Assembly: GCF_014654895.1 (NCBI RefSeq)
Contig: NZ_BNBE01000001.1
Coordinates: forward strand, 3,184,501-3,248,500
Source: Streptomyces filamentosus
Lineage (GTDB): Bacteria > Actinomycetota > Actinomycetes > Streptomycetales > Streptomycetaceae
Direction of reading: 5' to 3'
Length of the DNA: 64,000 nucleotides
Positions within the stretch are counted from its first letter, which is position 1. Each line of letters begins with the position of its first letter. Positions 33,371 to 41,537 of this stretch are shown here, in pieces. Below the pieces are notes generated by a model that saw only the letters and a program-made list of their open reading frames with translations, did no database searches and was not told where the DNA came from. The translations under genes were made by a program, and so were the position numbers.

Positions 33371-33677
33371 GGGGACTCCTCATGAAGCGGGGACAATCGG
33401 GCAGATCGATCCTCGCGGCGGCGTTCGGACGACCGCGAAGCGGAACGGACTACTTCGTCAGGTGGTCCGCGCACGCGGGAAGGGGCCGGGCAGATGCCCG
33501 GCCCCTTCCTGTCGGTGGCCCGATCGCGTTGCGCACGGTCCTCGCCGGACGGATCCCCCCTGGTTCCGCCGGGCGTTCCCCCGGACCGTGTGCTCCCCCG
33601 TCGACCGGGCCCCGGTGGATGGCACCGGCGGCTCCCCCGATGGCGCCGCCGGTGCCGTCAACCCCGTGGGGAGTGGT
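33371..33677. other. 307-bp intergenic region with one strong hairpin
   Basis: No supportable gene on either strand. It contains the upstream region of the secreted-peptide gene and a perfect 14-bp hairpin at 33478-33509; the remainder (33510-33677) shows nothing I can identify. Confidence 0.6.
33478..33509 (-). terminator. Intrinsic terminator after the NVHVT-repeat gene
   Basis: GGAAGGGGCCGGGC (33478-33491) and its exact complement (33496-33509) around a 4-nt loop AGAT. Placed between the two small minus-strand genes, it would end the repeat-protein transcript and isolate the secreted-peptide gene. Confidence 0.75.
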
Positions 33678-33902
33678 CTACTTGGCCGGCTCGGTGGTGA
33701 CGTGCACGTTGCCGAGCGGCTCGGCCGTCACGGCGTCGCCGAGGGGCTCGGTGGTGACGTGCACGTTCTTCACACCGATCTTCTCGGCTATCGCCTCGGC
33801 CGCGTCCTCACCGCCGGTGACGTGCACGTTCTTCACCTCGATGTCGACGGGCTCGCCCGTGACGTGGACGTTGGCCGGCTTGATGATCTGGTCGTCGCTC
33901 AT
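33678..33902 (-). CDS. 74-aa protein with four NVHVT repeats
   Basis: ATG at 33902 with AGGAG 7 nt upstream. The acidic protein carries NVHVT at residues 11-15, 25-29, 46-50 and 65-69, in contexts NVHVTGEP, NVHVTGGE, NVHVTTEP and NVHVTTEP; lysine precedes copies 2 and 3 (VKNVHVT), and a Lys ends the chain. No signal peptide or membrane helix. The repeats are codon-level similar (the plus strand shows GTGACGTGCACGTT three times). Unrecognised family. The shared motif with the secreted peptide 300 bp away suggests a common partner or precursor-like role; unproven. Confidence 0.75.
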   Translation of the reverse strand: MSDDQIIKPANVHVTGEPVDIEVKNVHVTGGEDAAEAIAEKIGVKNVHVTTEPLGDAVTAEPLGNVHVTTEPAK

Positions 33903-33937
33903 TGCTGTCTCCTGTCGTTCGAGATCAGGTAGGTCCG

Positions 33938-33979
33938 AGGTCCGTCCGGCCGTTCCCCCATGGACAGCCGGACGGACCT
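33938..33979 (-). terminator. Hairpin after the AfsR-like gene
   Basis: A 13-bp perfect stem (33938-33950 with 33967-33979, core TCCGTCCGGC) and a 16-nt loop, 138 bp past the AfsR-like stop. It also lies just upstream of the NVHVT gene and could fold in that gene's 5' region. Confidence 0.6.
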
Positions 33980-34116
33980 TTGCTCAGGGGCCGCTCACCC
34001 TATTGCCTGCTGGTGACAGCCTCTTCGCTGACCCGCCTGCCCCCCGACGCGACGGATCGATGAAGGAAGCATCGCGCGGGGCGATAAACGAACGATGAAC
34101 GCCGTGGTCCCGCTGG

Positions 34117-37100
34117 TCAGGCCGCGGCGGCGGGGTGCAGGAGGGCGCGGACCTCGGCCGCCTCGGGGGAGCCGAGGCGCGTGTAGATGTCGAGGGCCTC
34201 CGCCCAGCAGACCTGGGCGCGGTCCCGCTGGCCCAGGCCGCTGAGCGCGCGGCCCAGGACGGTGAGCACGTTGCCGCGCCGCCACTCCCCGCCGATGTCG
34301 CGCAGGACCGTCAGCGCCATCTCGGCGTTGGAAGCCGCCTGGGCGTTCTTGCGCCCGGCGAGGTCCACCTCGGCCAGCCGGAAGAGGGCCATGCCCTGCC
34401 ACAGGCGCTGCCGGCTGCTGGTGAAGACGGCCAGCGCGTCCCGGAGTCTGCTCGACGCCTCGGAGAGCTGCCCGCTGCGGGTGAGGGCGACTCCCAGGGC
34501 GTACCACCCGTTCGCCCCCTTGAGGGCGTGGCCGAGCGCGTCGTACATCTCCGCTCCCTGGAGCGCCAGTCGTACGGCGCTCTCGGTGCGCCCCGTCAGC
34601 AGATGGATCCGGGAGAGGTTGCAGAGGGCGCTCGCCTCGCCCGCGGAGTCCTTCGCGGACCGGAACTCCGTGATGGCCTGCTGGAGATGGGTCTCGCCCT
34701 CGGAGTAGTGGTTGCGGTAGATGGCGGTCACCCCGAGCAGGTTGGCCGACCAGCACAGGGACATCGGGTCCGCGTTGGCGGTGGCGAGGCGGCGGGCCTC
34801 ACCGGCCTCGGTGTCGGCCTGGTCGAAGCGGCCGGACAGCTGGTGGACGTACGCCAGCGTGATCGCCGCGCGGCCCTCCGCCCGTACGTCCCCCGTCTTC
34901 GACGCCGCGCCCCGCAGGACCGTCGCCACCGCCTCGTACTCCTTGGAGTTGGCGCCTGACTCGGCGAGGTCCAGGGAGGCCCAGAGGAGGTCGACGGCGC
35001 GGCGGAGGGTGGCGGGGGCGGCGGCGGACTGGCGGACGCAGGCGAGGAGGCAGTGGGACTCGGCGTAGAGCCAGTCCTGGGCCTGGTGGCGGTCGGTGAA
35101 GGTCAGGCCCTGGTGGGTGGTGGGTTCCAGGTGGTCGACGAGGCGGTCGCCGGGGCGTTCGACGGCGTAGACCCCGGCGGCCGTCGAGAGGTAGAAGTCG
35201 AGGAGGCGGGAGAGGGCCGCCTCCTTCTCCGACGGGGGGTGCTCGTCGCGGTCTGCGCAGGCGCGGGCGTAGAGCCGGACCAGGTCGTGGTAGCGGTAGC
35301 GGCCGGGGGCGGCCGACTCCAGGAGGGACGTGTCGACCAGGGCCTCCAGGAGGTCCTCGGTGTCCCAGAGGGGGAGGTCCAGGACGGCGGCCGCCGCCGC
35401 GAGGGAGATGTCGGGGCCGTCGGCGAGGCCGAGGAGGCGGAAGGCGCGGGCCTGGTGGGGTTCGAGCTGGCCGTAGCCGAGCTCGAAGGTCGCCTTGACG
35501 GCGAGGTCGCCGGCCTGGAGCTCGTCGAGGCGGCGGCGCTCGTCGGCGAGCTTCGCGGCGAGGACCGAGACCGTCCAGGTGCGGCGGGCCGCGAGCCGCG
35601 ACGCGGCGATGCGGATCGCGAGGGGGAGGAAGCCGCAGGCGGCGACGACGTCGAGGGCCGCCTCGCGCTCCGCCTGGACCCGCTCCTCGCCGACGATCCG
35701 GGTGAAGAGCTGGAGCGCCTCCTCGGGGGACATCACGTCGAGGTCGACGAGGTGCGCGCCCGCGAGGTCGACCATGCGGATGCGGCTGGTGACGAGGGCC
35801 GCGCAGCCGGCCGTGCCGGGCAGCAGGGGGCGGATCTGGGCGGCGTCCCGGGCGTTGTCGAGGAGGACCAGGACGCGGCGGCCGTCGAGCGTGGAGCGGT
35901 AGAGGGCGGCCCGGTCCTCCAGGGAGTCGGGAATGGCCGAATCCGGTGTGCCGAGGGCGCGGAGGAAGGAGCCGAGGACGGTCTCGGGCGCGGCGGCGCG
36001 GGCGCCCGCGCCCTGGAGGTCGACGTACAGCTGCCCGTCCGGGAAGTGCGGGCGTGCCTCGTGGGCGACGTGCACGGCGAGCGTGGTCTTGCCGACGCCG
36101 CCGATGCCGGCGAGCGCCGAGACGGCCATGACCGAGCCCTCGGCGGTCGCGAGCTGCGCGCCCAGCTCCCGTACGAAGGCGGCCCGGCCCGTGAAGTCGG
36201 GGACCGTTGCGGGTAGTTGAGCCGGCCGGGAGACGGGGGACGCGGCCGGGGCCTGTTCCTCGACGGGACGGGCGAGTTCGGCGTCGCCCTGGAGGATGCG
36301 CTGCTGGAGCCGGGAGAGTTCGGGGGTGGGGTCGACGCCGAGCTCGTCGGCGAGGAGCCGGCGGGTGTCGGCGTACACGGCGAGGGCCTCGGCCTGCCGT
36401 CCGCCCCGGTAGAGCGCGAGCATCAGCAGTTCGCGCAGCCGCTCGCGCAGCGGGTGCGCGGCGGTGAGCGCGGTCAGTTCGGAGACGGCCTCGGCGTGCG
36501 CGCCGGTCTCCAGGTCGACGTCGAGGCGGGTCTCCAGGAGGGTGAGCCGCCATTCCTCCAGGCGGGTCCGCTGGGTCTCGGCGTAGGGGCCGGGGACGGA
36601 GGCCAGGGCCTCGCCGTCCCACAGGTCGAGGGCCTCGGCGAGCCGGGCCCGGGCGGCGGACCGGTCGCCGCCGGCCCGCAGCTTCTCGGCCTCGGCGGCG
36701 AGTTGCTGCGCGCGGGTGAGGTCGAGCGCGCTGGTCTTCAGGGAGTACCCGCCGGACTCGCTGGTCAGCACCTCGGCGCCGAGGACCTTGCGGAGCCGGG
36801 AGGCGTACGTGCGGAGCGCGGCGAGCGCCTGGGAGGGGGGCTCCTCGCCCCAGAGCGCGTCGATGAGTTCGGAGGCGGTGGCGGTGCGGCCGCGGCGGAG
36901 GAGCAGGGCGGCGAGGAGGGCGCGCTGCTGCGGCGACCCGGTGGCCAGCGCCTCTCCGTCCCGCCAGGCCCGCACGGGCCCGAGCACGCCGAACCGCAGT
37001 CCGGTGCCGGGCTCGGCCGCGGTCCTCGCACCGGCTCCCGCGGCGGTGTCCGTGACGGTTCCCGCGGCGGTGTCCGTGACGGCTCCCGTGACGGCTCCCG

Positions 37101-37305
37101 TGCCGGCCCCGGCGGCGGTTCCCGTGCCGGTCCCGGTGTCCGTACCCGCGTGCGCTTCCGTCCCGGCCCCGTGGATGGCCGGTTCTTTTCGGTCCGTCCC
37201 CGGCCGGTCCGTGCCCTCCCGGTGCCGGGGCACGCCGAAGTCCGTTCCGGCCCCGCTCCGGCCGGAGCCCTGCGCCGGGACGCGTGGCCCGCTCTCCTGC
37301 CCCAT
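34117..37305 (-). CDS. AfsR/SARP-family regulator (BTAD, NB-ARC, TPR)
   Basis: 1062 residues from the ATG at 37305 (GGGGAG just upstream). After ~95 low-complexity residues with Gly/Thr/Ala repeats (GTDTGTGTGTAAG), an OmpR-like DNA-binding domain (~100-190: RFGVLGPVRAWRDGEALATG) and BTAD domain (~195-340), an NB-ARC ATPase with P-loop GIGGVGKTTLA (~400) and LVLLDNARDAAQIRPLLPG, then TPR repeats to the end. Such proteins act as ATP-dependent activators of secondary metabolism and may be phosphorylated by Ser/Thr kinases. The frame is open further upstream (to 37590) but that part covers DnaA-box-like repeats and is unlikely coding. No biosynthetic cluster adjoins it other than the distant lasso operon. 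Confidence 0.9.
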   Translation of the reverse strand: MGQESGPRVPAQGSGRSGAGTDFGVPRHREGTDRPGTDRKEPAIHGAGTEAHAGTDTGTGTGTAAGAGTGAVTGAVTDTAAGTVTDTAAGAGARTAAEPGTGLRFGVLGPVRAWRDGEALATGSPQQRALLAALLLRRGRTATASELIDALWGEEPPSQALAALRTYASRLRKVLGAEVLTSESGGYSLKTSALDLTRAQQLAAEAEKLRAGGDRSAARARLAEALDLWDGEALASVPGPYAETQRTRLEEWRLTLLETRLDVDLETGAHAEAVSELTALTAAHPLRERLRELLMLALYRGGRQAEALAVYADTRRLLADELGVDPTPELSRLQQRILQGDAELARPVEEQAPAASPVSRPAQLPATVPDFTGRAAFVRELGAQLATAEGSVMAVSALAGIGGVGKTTLAVHVAHEARPHFPDGQLYVDLQGAGARAAAPETVLGSFLRALGTPDSAIPDSLEDRAALYRSTLDGRRVLVLLDNARDAAQIRPLLPGTAGCAALVTSRIRMVDLAGAHLVDLDVMSPEEALQLFTRIVGEERVQAEREAALDVVAACGFLPLAIRIAASRLAARRTWTVSVLAAKLADERRRLDELQAGDLAVKATFELGYGQLEPHQARAFRLLGLADGPDISLAAAAAVLDLPLWDTEDLLEALVDTSLLESAAPGRYRYHDLVRLYARACADRDEHPPSEKEAALSRLLDFYLSTAAGVYAVERPGDRLVDHLEPTTHQGLTFTDRHQAQDWLYAESHCLLACVRQSAAAPATLRRAVDLLWASLDLAESGANSKEYEAVATVLRGAASKTGDVRAEGRAAITLAYVHQLSGRFDQADTEAGEARRLATANADPMSLCWSANLLGVTAIYRNHYSEGETHLQQAITEFRSAKDSAGEASALCNLSRIHLLTGRTESAVRLALQGAEMYDALGHALKGANGWYALGVALTRSGQLSEASSRLRDALAVFTSSRQRLWQGMALFRLAEVDLAGRKNAQAASNAEMALTVLRDIGGEWRRGNVLTVLGRALSGLGQRDRAQVCWAEALDIYTRLGSPEAAEVRALLHPAAAA

Positions 37306-37388
37306 TGGCTCCCCCTGCCCGTACCGCTGGTATCGCCCTGGACAGTCTGCCTTGTCCGGAGGGAGCGCGTCAGCATCGGGTCGGCCGT

Positions 37389-37536
37389 TGTGGACAACTG
37401 CGGACGAGGGCTGTGGACGGCCACGGACGGCTGTGGACGACGCCGGGGACGGCTGTGCGCGACGCCGCGCATGGCTGTGGACGGCGCCAAGGAGCGCGGG
37501 AGAGGGGGGGAGGGGGGAGGGGACGGCTGTGGACAA
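37389..37536 (+). repeat. Cluster of five DnaA-box-like TGTGGAC sequences
   Basis: TGTGGACAA at 37389-37397 (within the palindrome TTGTGGACAA) and 37528-37536, and TGTGGACGG/TGTGGACGA at 37412, 37432 and 37476. TTGTCCACA is the Streptomyces DnaA box on the other strand; two copies match it exactly in the core. Spacing is 20-52 bp. Confidence 0.5.
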
Positions 37537-37661
37537 GTGCCGGCGACGCCCCCGCGAAGCCCCGCGCCCGCCCCGTACTCGCCCTCGCACCCACCCCGAA
37601 CCCGCCTCGCGCCCACCCCACCCCGCGCCCGCCCCGTCCGCACCCCCCGCCGCCGCAGTAG

Positions 37662-37676
37662 CTGACGGTTCGTCAG
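37662..37676 (+). promoter_or_regulatory. CTGACG-type operator (site E), perfect
   Basis: CTGACGGTTCGTCAG. The left half CTGACG doubles as a -35 hexamer 17 bp before TACCGT (37685-37690), which is 7 bp before the ATG at 37698, so a bound repressor would cover the promoter of a leaderless message. Confidence 0.78.
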
Positions 37677-37697
37677 ATCGGCGCTACCGTGAACGGC

Positions 37698-38924
37698 ATG
37701 GAGACCCAGGAGACCTTCCCCAGGATCATCTCGGTGGACGACCACACCGTGGAGCCCCCGCACGTCTGGCGCGACCGGCTCCCGTCCCGGTACCGCGGCA
37801 CCGGCCCCCGGATCGTCCGGGCCCCGCTGAAGGAGATGACCTTCCTCGGTGGCAAGTTCGCGCCCGTCATGGGCGCGAAGGGCGACGACGGGCCGATCGG
37901 CGACTGGTGGGTCTACGAGGACCTGCACCGGCCGCTCACCCGGCTCGACACCGCCGTCGGCTACGACCGCGACGAGATACGCCTCGAAGTCATCACCTAC
38001 GAGCAGATGCGGCCGGGCTCCTTCTCCGTCCCGGACCGGCTCGCCGACATGGACGTCAACCACGTCCAGTCCGCGCTCTGCTTCCCGACCTTCCCGCGCT
38101 TCTGCGGGCAGACCTTCACCGAGGCGTCCGACCGCGAGCTCGGGCTGCTCTGCGTGCGCGCGTACAACGACTGGATGGTGGAGGAGTGGTGCGGGCCCGA
38201 GGCGCGGGGCCGCCTGATCCCGCTCACCCTCATCCCGCTCTGGGACCCGGAGCTGGCCGCCGCCGAGGTGCGGCGCAACGCCGCCCGGGGGGTCCGGGCC
38301 GTCGCCTTCTCCGAGATCCCGCCGCACCTCGGGCTCCCCTCGGTCCACACCGACCACTGGGACCCCTTCCTCCGGGCGTGCGACGAGACCGGCACGGTCA
38401 TCGCCATGCACATCGGCTCGTCCAGCCGCATGCCGTCCACCTCGGCGGACGCCCCGCCGGCGGTCGGCTCCACGATCACCTTCGCCAACTGCTGCTTCTC
38501 GATGGTCGACTGGCTGATGAGCGGCAAGTTCGAGCGCTTCCCGAACCTGCGGATCATGTACGCGGAGGGCCAGATCGGCTGGATCCCGTACATCCTGGAG
38601 CGGGCGGACGTGGTCTGGGAGGAGAACCGCGCCTGGGGCGGCGTCGCCGACAAGGTCACCCGGCCGCCGTCGGAGCTCTTCGCCGGGCACGTCTTCGGCT
38701 GCTTCTTCGACGACGCCTTCGGGCTGCGCAACCTCGACGCGATCGGCGCGGCGAACGTCCTCTACGAGACGGACTACCCGCACTCCGACTCCACCTGGCC
38801 GAAGTCCAAGGAGGTGGGGGAGGCGCAGATGGGCCACCTGCCGCCGGACGTCGTCGAGCGCATCGTGCGCGGCAACGCGATCGACCTGCTGGGGCTGAGC
38901 CCGGAGGGCCTTTGGAGGCCGTGA
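37698..38924 (+). CDS. Amidohydrolase-2 family TIM-barrel enzyme
   Basis: 408 residues of the COG2159 (ACMSD/decarboxylase-like) group. Metal-binding motifs are visible: SVDDHTVEPPHVW (replacing DxHxH by DDHxxE), MHIGSSS, and the C-terminal ETDYPHSDSTWP aspartate. KFERFPNLRIMYAEGQIGWI is typical. These enzymes hydrolyse or decarboxylate ring-cleavage acids. Under operator E; an in-frame GTG at 37689 adds three residues. It shares the regulon with two CoA-type modules, so a late hydrolytic ring opening is possible. Confidence 0.87.
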   Translation: METQETFPRIISVDDHTVEPPHVWRDRLPSRYRGTGPRIVRAPLKEMTFLGGKFAPVMGAKGDDGPIGDWWVYEDLHRPLTRLDTAVGYDRDEIRLEVITYEQMRPGSFSVPDRLADMDVNHVQSALCFPTFPRFCGQTFTEASDRELGLLCVRAYNDWMVEEWCGPEARGRLIPLTLIPLWDPELAAAEVRRNAARGVRAVAFSEIPPHLGLPSVHTDHWDPFLRACDETGTVIAMHIGSSSRMPSTSADAPPAVGSTITFANCCFSMVDWLMSGKFERFPNLRIMYAEGQIGWIPYILERADVVWEENRAWGGVADKVTRPPSELFAGHVFGCFFDDAFGLRNLDAIGAANVLYETDYPHSDSTWPKSKEVGEAQMGHLPPDVVERIVRGNAIDLLGLSPEGLWRP

Positions 38925-38930
38925 CGTAGA

Positions 38931-38947
38931 GGGCCGTGGAACGGCCC
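38931..38947 (+). terminator. Hairpin after the amidohydrolase gene
   Basis: GGGCCGT (38931-38937), GGA loop, ACGGCCC (38941-38947), then a second CCCCCG...CGGGGG pairing to 38971. Lies between convergent genes. Confidence 0.6.
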
Positions 38948-38978
38948 CCGCCGGTTGCGCCCGAGCGGGGGTCCTCCG

Positions 38979-39296
38979 CTAGATGGCCAGGACGTGCCGC
39001 AGCGCTGTGGCCACCTGCGTCATCGTCTGTGCGGAGAGGGCGCCGAGGTCGGCTTTGATGTCGTCCCGGTACATCGGGCCGAGGTCGTCGCAGAGAATCC
39101 GGCCGACCACTGGGTCATTCGGCCCCAGCTTGACGATGCTCGCGATGTCGGGCTTGTCGCTCGTGGTGATGCGGACCACCAGGCACTCGTCCAGCTTCTG
39201 GTTGCGCGCATTGTTGGAGACGACGAGCCAGGGCTTGAGGCCGAACCCCAGATCGGCGCGGTACAGCCGTCCCCGCACGGGAACGATCTCCGTCAC
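38979..39296 (-). CDS. MazF/PemK-type toxin (mRNA interferase)
   Basis: 105 residues: RGRLYRADLGFGLKPWLVVSNNARN (beta1-beta2 of the MazF fold, with the PWLVVS form of the RPxxVVS motif), VRITTSDKPD, and the C-terminal GRILCDDLGPMYRDDIKADL with the CDDL segment in place of CDQI/AEQI. MazF toxins cut mRNA. The ATG overlaps the antitoxin gene (ATGA). Length normal. Confidence 0.85.
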   Translation of the reverse strand: MTEIVPVRGRLYRADLGFGLKPWLVVSNNARNQKLDECLVVRITTSDKPDIASIVKLGPNDPVVGRILCDDLGPMYRDDIKADLGALSAQTMTQVATALRHVLAI

Positions 39297-39595
39297 TCGC
39301 CCGCTCCGCCGCTTCGCCTGCGAGCGCGACGTGCGGCGGCGTAGGCGCGGTCCTCGTCGTCCTGAGCCGCGGCCAGTGCCGCGTAGCCGTTCTCCAGGGC
39401 CTTCTCCTGGACGGCGACCCGGCCGGCGTTGAGCAGTGCGCGGAGGATCTCGGCATCCGAGGTGTCGTCGCTCACGTTTATCCCGGTGACCTGACGCAGG
39501 GCCGTGTTCTCCGGGCTGTCATGGCGGCGTACGCGTTCCATCGCCTCTTCGACGAGTGCGTCGAGGGGGACGCTCTTTCGAGTCATGGTGGCCAT
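39293..39595 (-). CDS. Antitoxin partner of the MazF-type toxin
   Basis: 100 residues, acidic to neutral, helical throughout (VPLDALVEEAMERVRRHDSP, AEILRALLNAGRVAVQEKAL, DDEDRAYAAARRARRRSGGAGE). It is the first gene of a two-gene overlap with the toxin. The N-terminal MTRKSVPLDALVEEAM could be a short RHH-like DNA-binding arm. A second start at 39586 is possible. The TA pair is inserted between catabolic genes of the CTGACG regulon. Confidence 0.75.
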   Translation of the reverse strand: MATMTRKSVPLDALVEEAMERVRRHDSPENTALRQVTGINVSDDTSDAEILRALLNAGRVAVQEKALENGYAALAAAQDDEDRAYAAARRARRRSGGAGE

Positions 39596-39606
39596 GCTTC
39601 ACAGTG

Positions 39607-39625
39607 TGCGGCAGATTGTGCTGCA
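39607..39625 (-). promoter_or_regulatory. Imperfect palindrome in the toxin-antitoxin promoter
   Basis: TGCGGCA (39607-39613) and TGCTGCA (39619-39625), one mismatch, 12 bp upstream of the antitoxin start in an AT-rich stretch. Suits TA autoregulation. Confidence 0.4.
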
Positions 39626-39728
39626 TATCAAGTCGGAGGCGATGCGGCAAGGCGTCGGGCGGTCGTCGCTCCCCCGGAGGCCCTTGCCTGATGGCCCGTC
39701 AGGCGACAGCATGACCCCGTCGCCGTAA

Positions 39729-39743
39729 CTGACGATGCGTCAG
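39729..39743 (+). promoter_or_regulatory. CTGACG-type operator (site F), perfect
   Basis: CTGACGATGCGTCAG, overlapping a possible TAACT -10 and ending 14 bp before the ATG of the oxidoreductase gene; AAGGGGG follows as ribosome site. Confidence 0.78.
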
Positions 39744-39757
39744 ACAAGGGGGTCCCC

Positions 39758-40675
39758 ATGGTGGTCTACGGCATGCAGCTGCCCGTCCAGTCCCAGTCCG
39801 TGATCTACGCCGAGCCCTGGGAGGCCGCCGCGGGACCCGCCGACCTGGTCGCGATCGCCCGCGCCGCGGACGCGCACGGCTTCGACTACGTCGCCTGCTG
39901 CGACCACGTGGCCATCCCGCGCCGGCTCGCCGCCGGGATGGGCACGGTCTGGTACGACCCGGTCGCCACGCTCTCCTTCCTGGCCGCCGCCACCGAGCGG
40001 GTCCGGCTGCTCTCGCACGTCGCCGTCGTGGGGCTGCGCCACCCGCTGGTCACCGCGAAGGCGTACGCGACCCTCGACCACCTCTCCGGCGGCCGGCTGG
40101 TCCTCGGGGTGGGGGCCGGGCACGTGCAGGAGGAGTTCGAGGCGGTCGGCGCGGACTTCGCGGGGCGCGGCGGGGTGCTCGACGAGACGCTCGACGCGCT
40201 GCGGGCGGCGCTCGGCCCGGAGGAGTACCCGGAGCACCTGGGGGAGCGCTTCTCCTTCAAGGACCTGGGGCAGCGGCCCCGGCCCGCGCAGGAGCGGGTC
40301 CCGGTCTGGGTGGGCGGCTCCTCGCCGGCGGCGGTGCGGCGGGCCGCGCTCAAGGGCGACGGCTGGCTGCCGCAGGGCGACCCCCGGGACGTGCTGGCCC
40401 GCCGGATCGGGCGGATCCGGCGGCTGCGCGAGGAGGCGGGGACCTCGGGCCCCTTCGTCTTCGGCGCGATCGCCGAGCCGCTGTACGTCGGCACCCCCGC
40501 CTGGGAGACCGGGCGCCGCACGCTCACGGGCCCGCCCGAGGAGCTGGCGGCCTCGCTGCGGGAGTACGGGGCGATGGGCGTCGGCCAGATCCAGGTGCGG
40601 TTCCGCAGCCGGAGCCGCGGCGAACTCATCGACCAGATGGCGGCCTTCGCCGAAGGGGTCGCCCCGCATCTGTAG
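39758..40675 (+). CDS. LLM-class (luciferase-like) F420-dependent oxidoreductase
   Basis: 305 residues. TIM-barrel luciferase-like features: FDYVACCDHVAIPR, VRLLSHVAVVGLRHPLVTAK, TLDHLSGGRLVLGVGAGHVQEEF and VPVWVGGSSPAAVRRAALKGDGWLP, the family's F420-binding C-terminal pattern. It could oxidise an alcohol or act on a Baeyer-Villiger-type step with F420. First gene under operator F, 10 bp before an SDR gene. Confidence 0.87.
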   Translation: MVVYGMQLPVQSQSVIYAEPWEAAAGPADLVAIARAADAHGFDYVACCDHVAIPRRLAAGMGTVWYDPVATLSFLAAATERVRLLSHVAVVGLRHPLVTAKAYATLDHLSGGRLVLGVGAGHVQEEFEAVGADFAGRGGVLDETLDALRAALGPEEYPEHLGERFSFKDLGQRPRPAQERVPVWVGGSSPAAVRRAALKGDGWLPQGDPRDVLARRIGRIRRLREEAGTSGPFVFGAIAEPLYVGTPAWETGRRTLTGPPEELAASLREYGAMGVGQIQVRFRSRSRGELIDQMAAFAEGVAPHL

Positions 40676-40685
40676 GGAGTACGGC

Positions 40686-41447
40686 ATGGGCAAGCTGGAC
40701 GGACGGGTCGTCGTCGTCACGGGGGCCGCGCGCGGGCAGGGCGAGCAGGAGGCGCGGCTCTTCGCCGCCGAGGGGGCGCGGGTGGTCCTCGCGGACGTGC
40801 TCGACGGCCCCGGGGAGGCCCTGGCGAAGGAGCTGGGGGAGGAGCGGGCCGCGTACGTCCACCTGGACGTGACCCGCGAGGAGGAGTGGGCCGCCGCCGT
40901 CGCGGTGGCGAAGGAGCGGTTCGGGCACGTCGACGGCCTGGTGAACAACGCCGGGATCCTCCGCTTCAACGAGCTGCTCTCGACCCCGCTGGAGGAGTTC
41001 CGGGCGGTCGTCTCGGTCAACCAGACCGGCTGCTTCCTGGGCATCCGTGCGGTGGCGCCGGAGATCGCGGCGGCCGGCGGCGGCACGATCGTCAACACCG
41101 CCTCGTACACGGGCGTGACGGGGATGGCCGGGGTCGGCGCCTACGCGGCCTCCAAGCACGCGGTGCTCGGGCTGACCCGGGTGGCGGCCCTGGAGCTGGC
41201 CCCGAAGGGCATCCGGGTGAACGCGGTCTGCCCGGGGGCGATCGACACGGCCATGAGCAACCCGGAGGGGGTGGACCCGGCCGCCACCGGCGGGCTGTAC
41301 CGCAAGCTCGTGCCGCTCGGCCGGATCGGCCGCCCGGAGGAGGTGGCGGCCCTCGCCCTCTTCCTGACCTCGGACGACTCCTCGTACGTGACGGGCCAGC
41401 CGTTCGTGATCGACGGCGGCTGGCTGGCCGGGGTCTCCCTGTTCTGA
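40686..41447 (+). CDS. SDR-family oxidoreductase (hydroxysteroid dehydrogenase-like)
   Basis: 253 residues of classical SDR: TGAARGQG nucleotide motif (~11-18), NNAGIL, catalytic YAASK (~152-156), and PGAIDTAMS. Sequence style is that of 3-alpha/20-beta-hydroxysteroid dehydrogenases, which oxidise ring hydroxyls. Ten bp after the LLM gene, so cotranscribed. No terminator before the next operators. Confidence 0.9.
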   Translation: MGKLDGRVVVVTGAARGQGEQEARLFAAEGARVVLADVLDGPGEALAKELGEERAAYVHLDVTREEEWAAAVAVAKERFGHVDGLVNNAGILRFNELLSTPLEEFRAVVSVNQTGCFLGIRAVAPEIAAAGGGTIVNTASYTGVTGMAGVGAYAASKHAVLGLTRVAALELAPKGIRVNAVCPGAIDTAMSNPEGVDPAATGGLYRKLVPLGRIGRPEEVAALALFLTSDDSSYVTGQPFVIDGGWLAGVSLF

Positions 41448-41453
41448 ACGCAT

Positions 41454-41513
41454 CTGACGATCCATCAGGTATTGACAGGGCGCAGCTCATCCAAGAATCT
41501 GACGACACGTCAG
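41454..41513 (+). promoter_or_regulatory. Promoter with two CTGACG-type operators (sites G and H)
   Basis: Site G CTGACGATCCATCAG (41454-41468, one mismatch) ends 3 bp before a consensus -35 TTGACA (41472-41477). After 17 bp a GAATCT -10 (41495-41500) runs into site H, CTGACGACACGTCAG (41499-41513, perfect). The repressor sites thus bracket a textbook sigma-70 promoter. Downstream, GAGGA precedes the GTG at 41538. Confidence 0.85.
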
Positions 41514-41537
41514 AAACTCACGAGGACGGTGACTTCC

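Larger units (their letters stand above)
37306..37697. other. 392-bp intergenic region with clustered TGTGGAC elements
   Basis: No supportable gene. It contains five DnaA-box-like elements (37389-37536), a purine run (37498-37521), a C-rich repeat tract of CCCGC/CGCCCC (37560-37655) and, at its right end, operator E and the promoter of the amidohydrolase. Confidence 0.6.

Noticed and set aside
33301-34098. Plus-strand ORF covering the NVHVT gene
   Set aside because: The minus-strand gene has a good ribosome site and repeated motifs; the plus frame is a shadow.
36720-37590. AfsR-like gene extended to the GTG/ATG at 37590
   Set aside because: The extension covers intergenic DnaA-box-like repeats and has no ribosome site; the ATG at 37305 has one.
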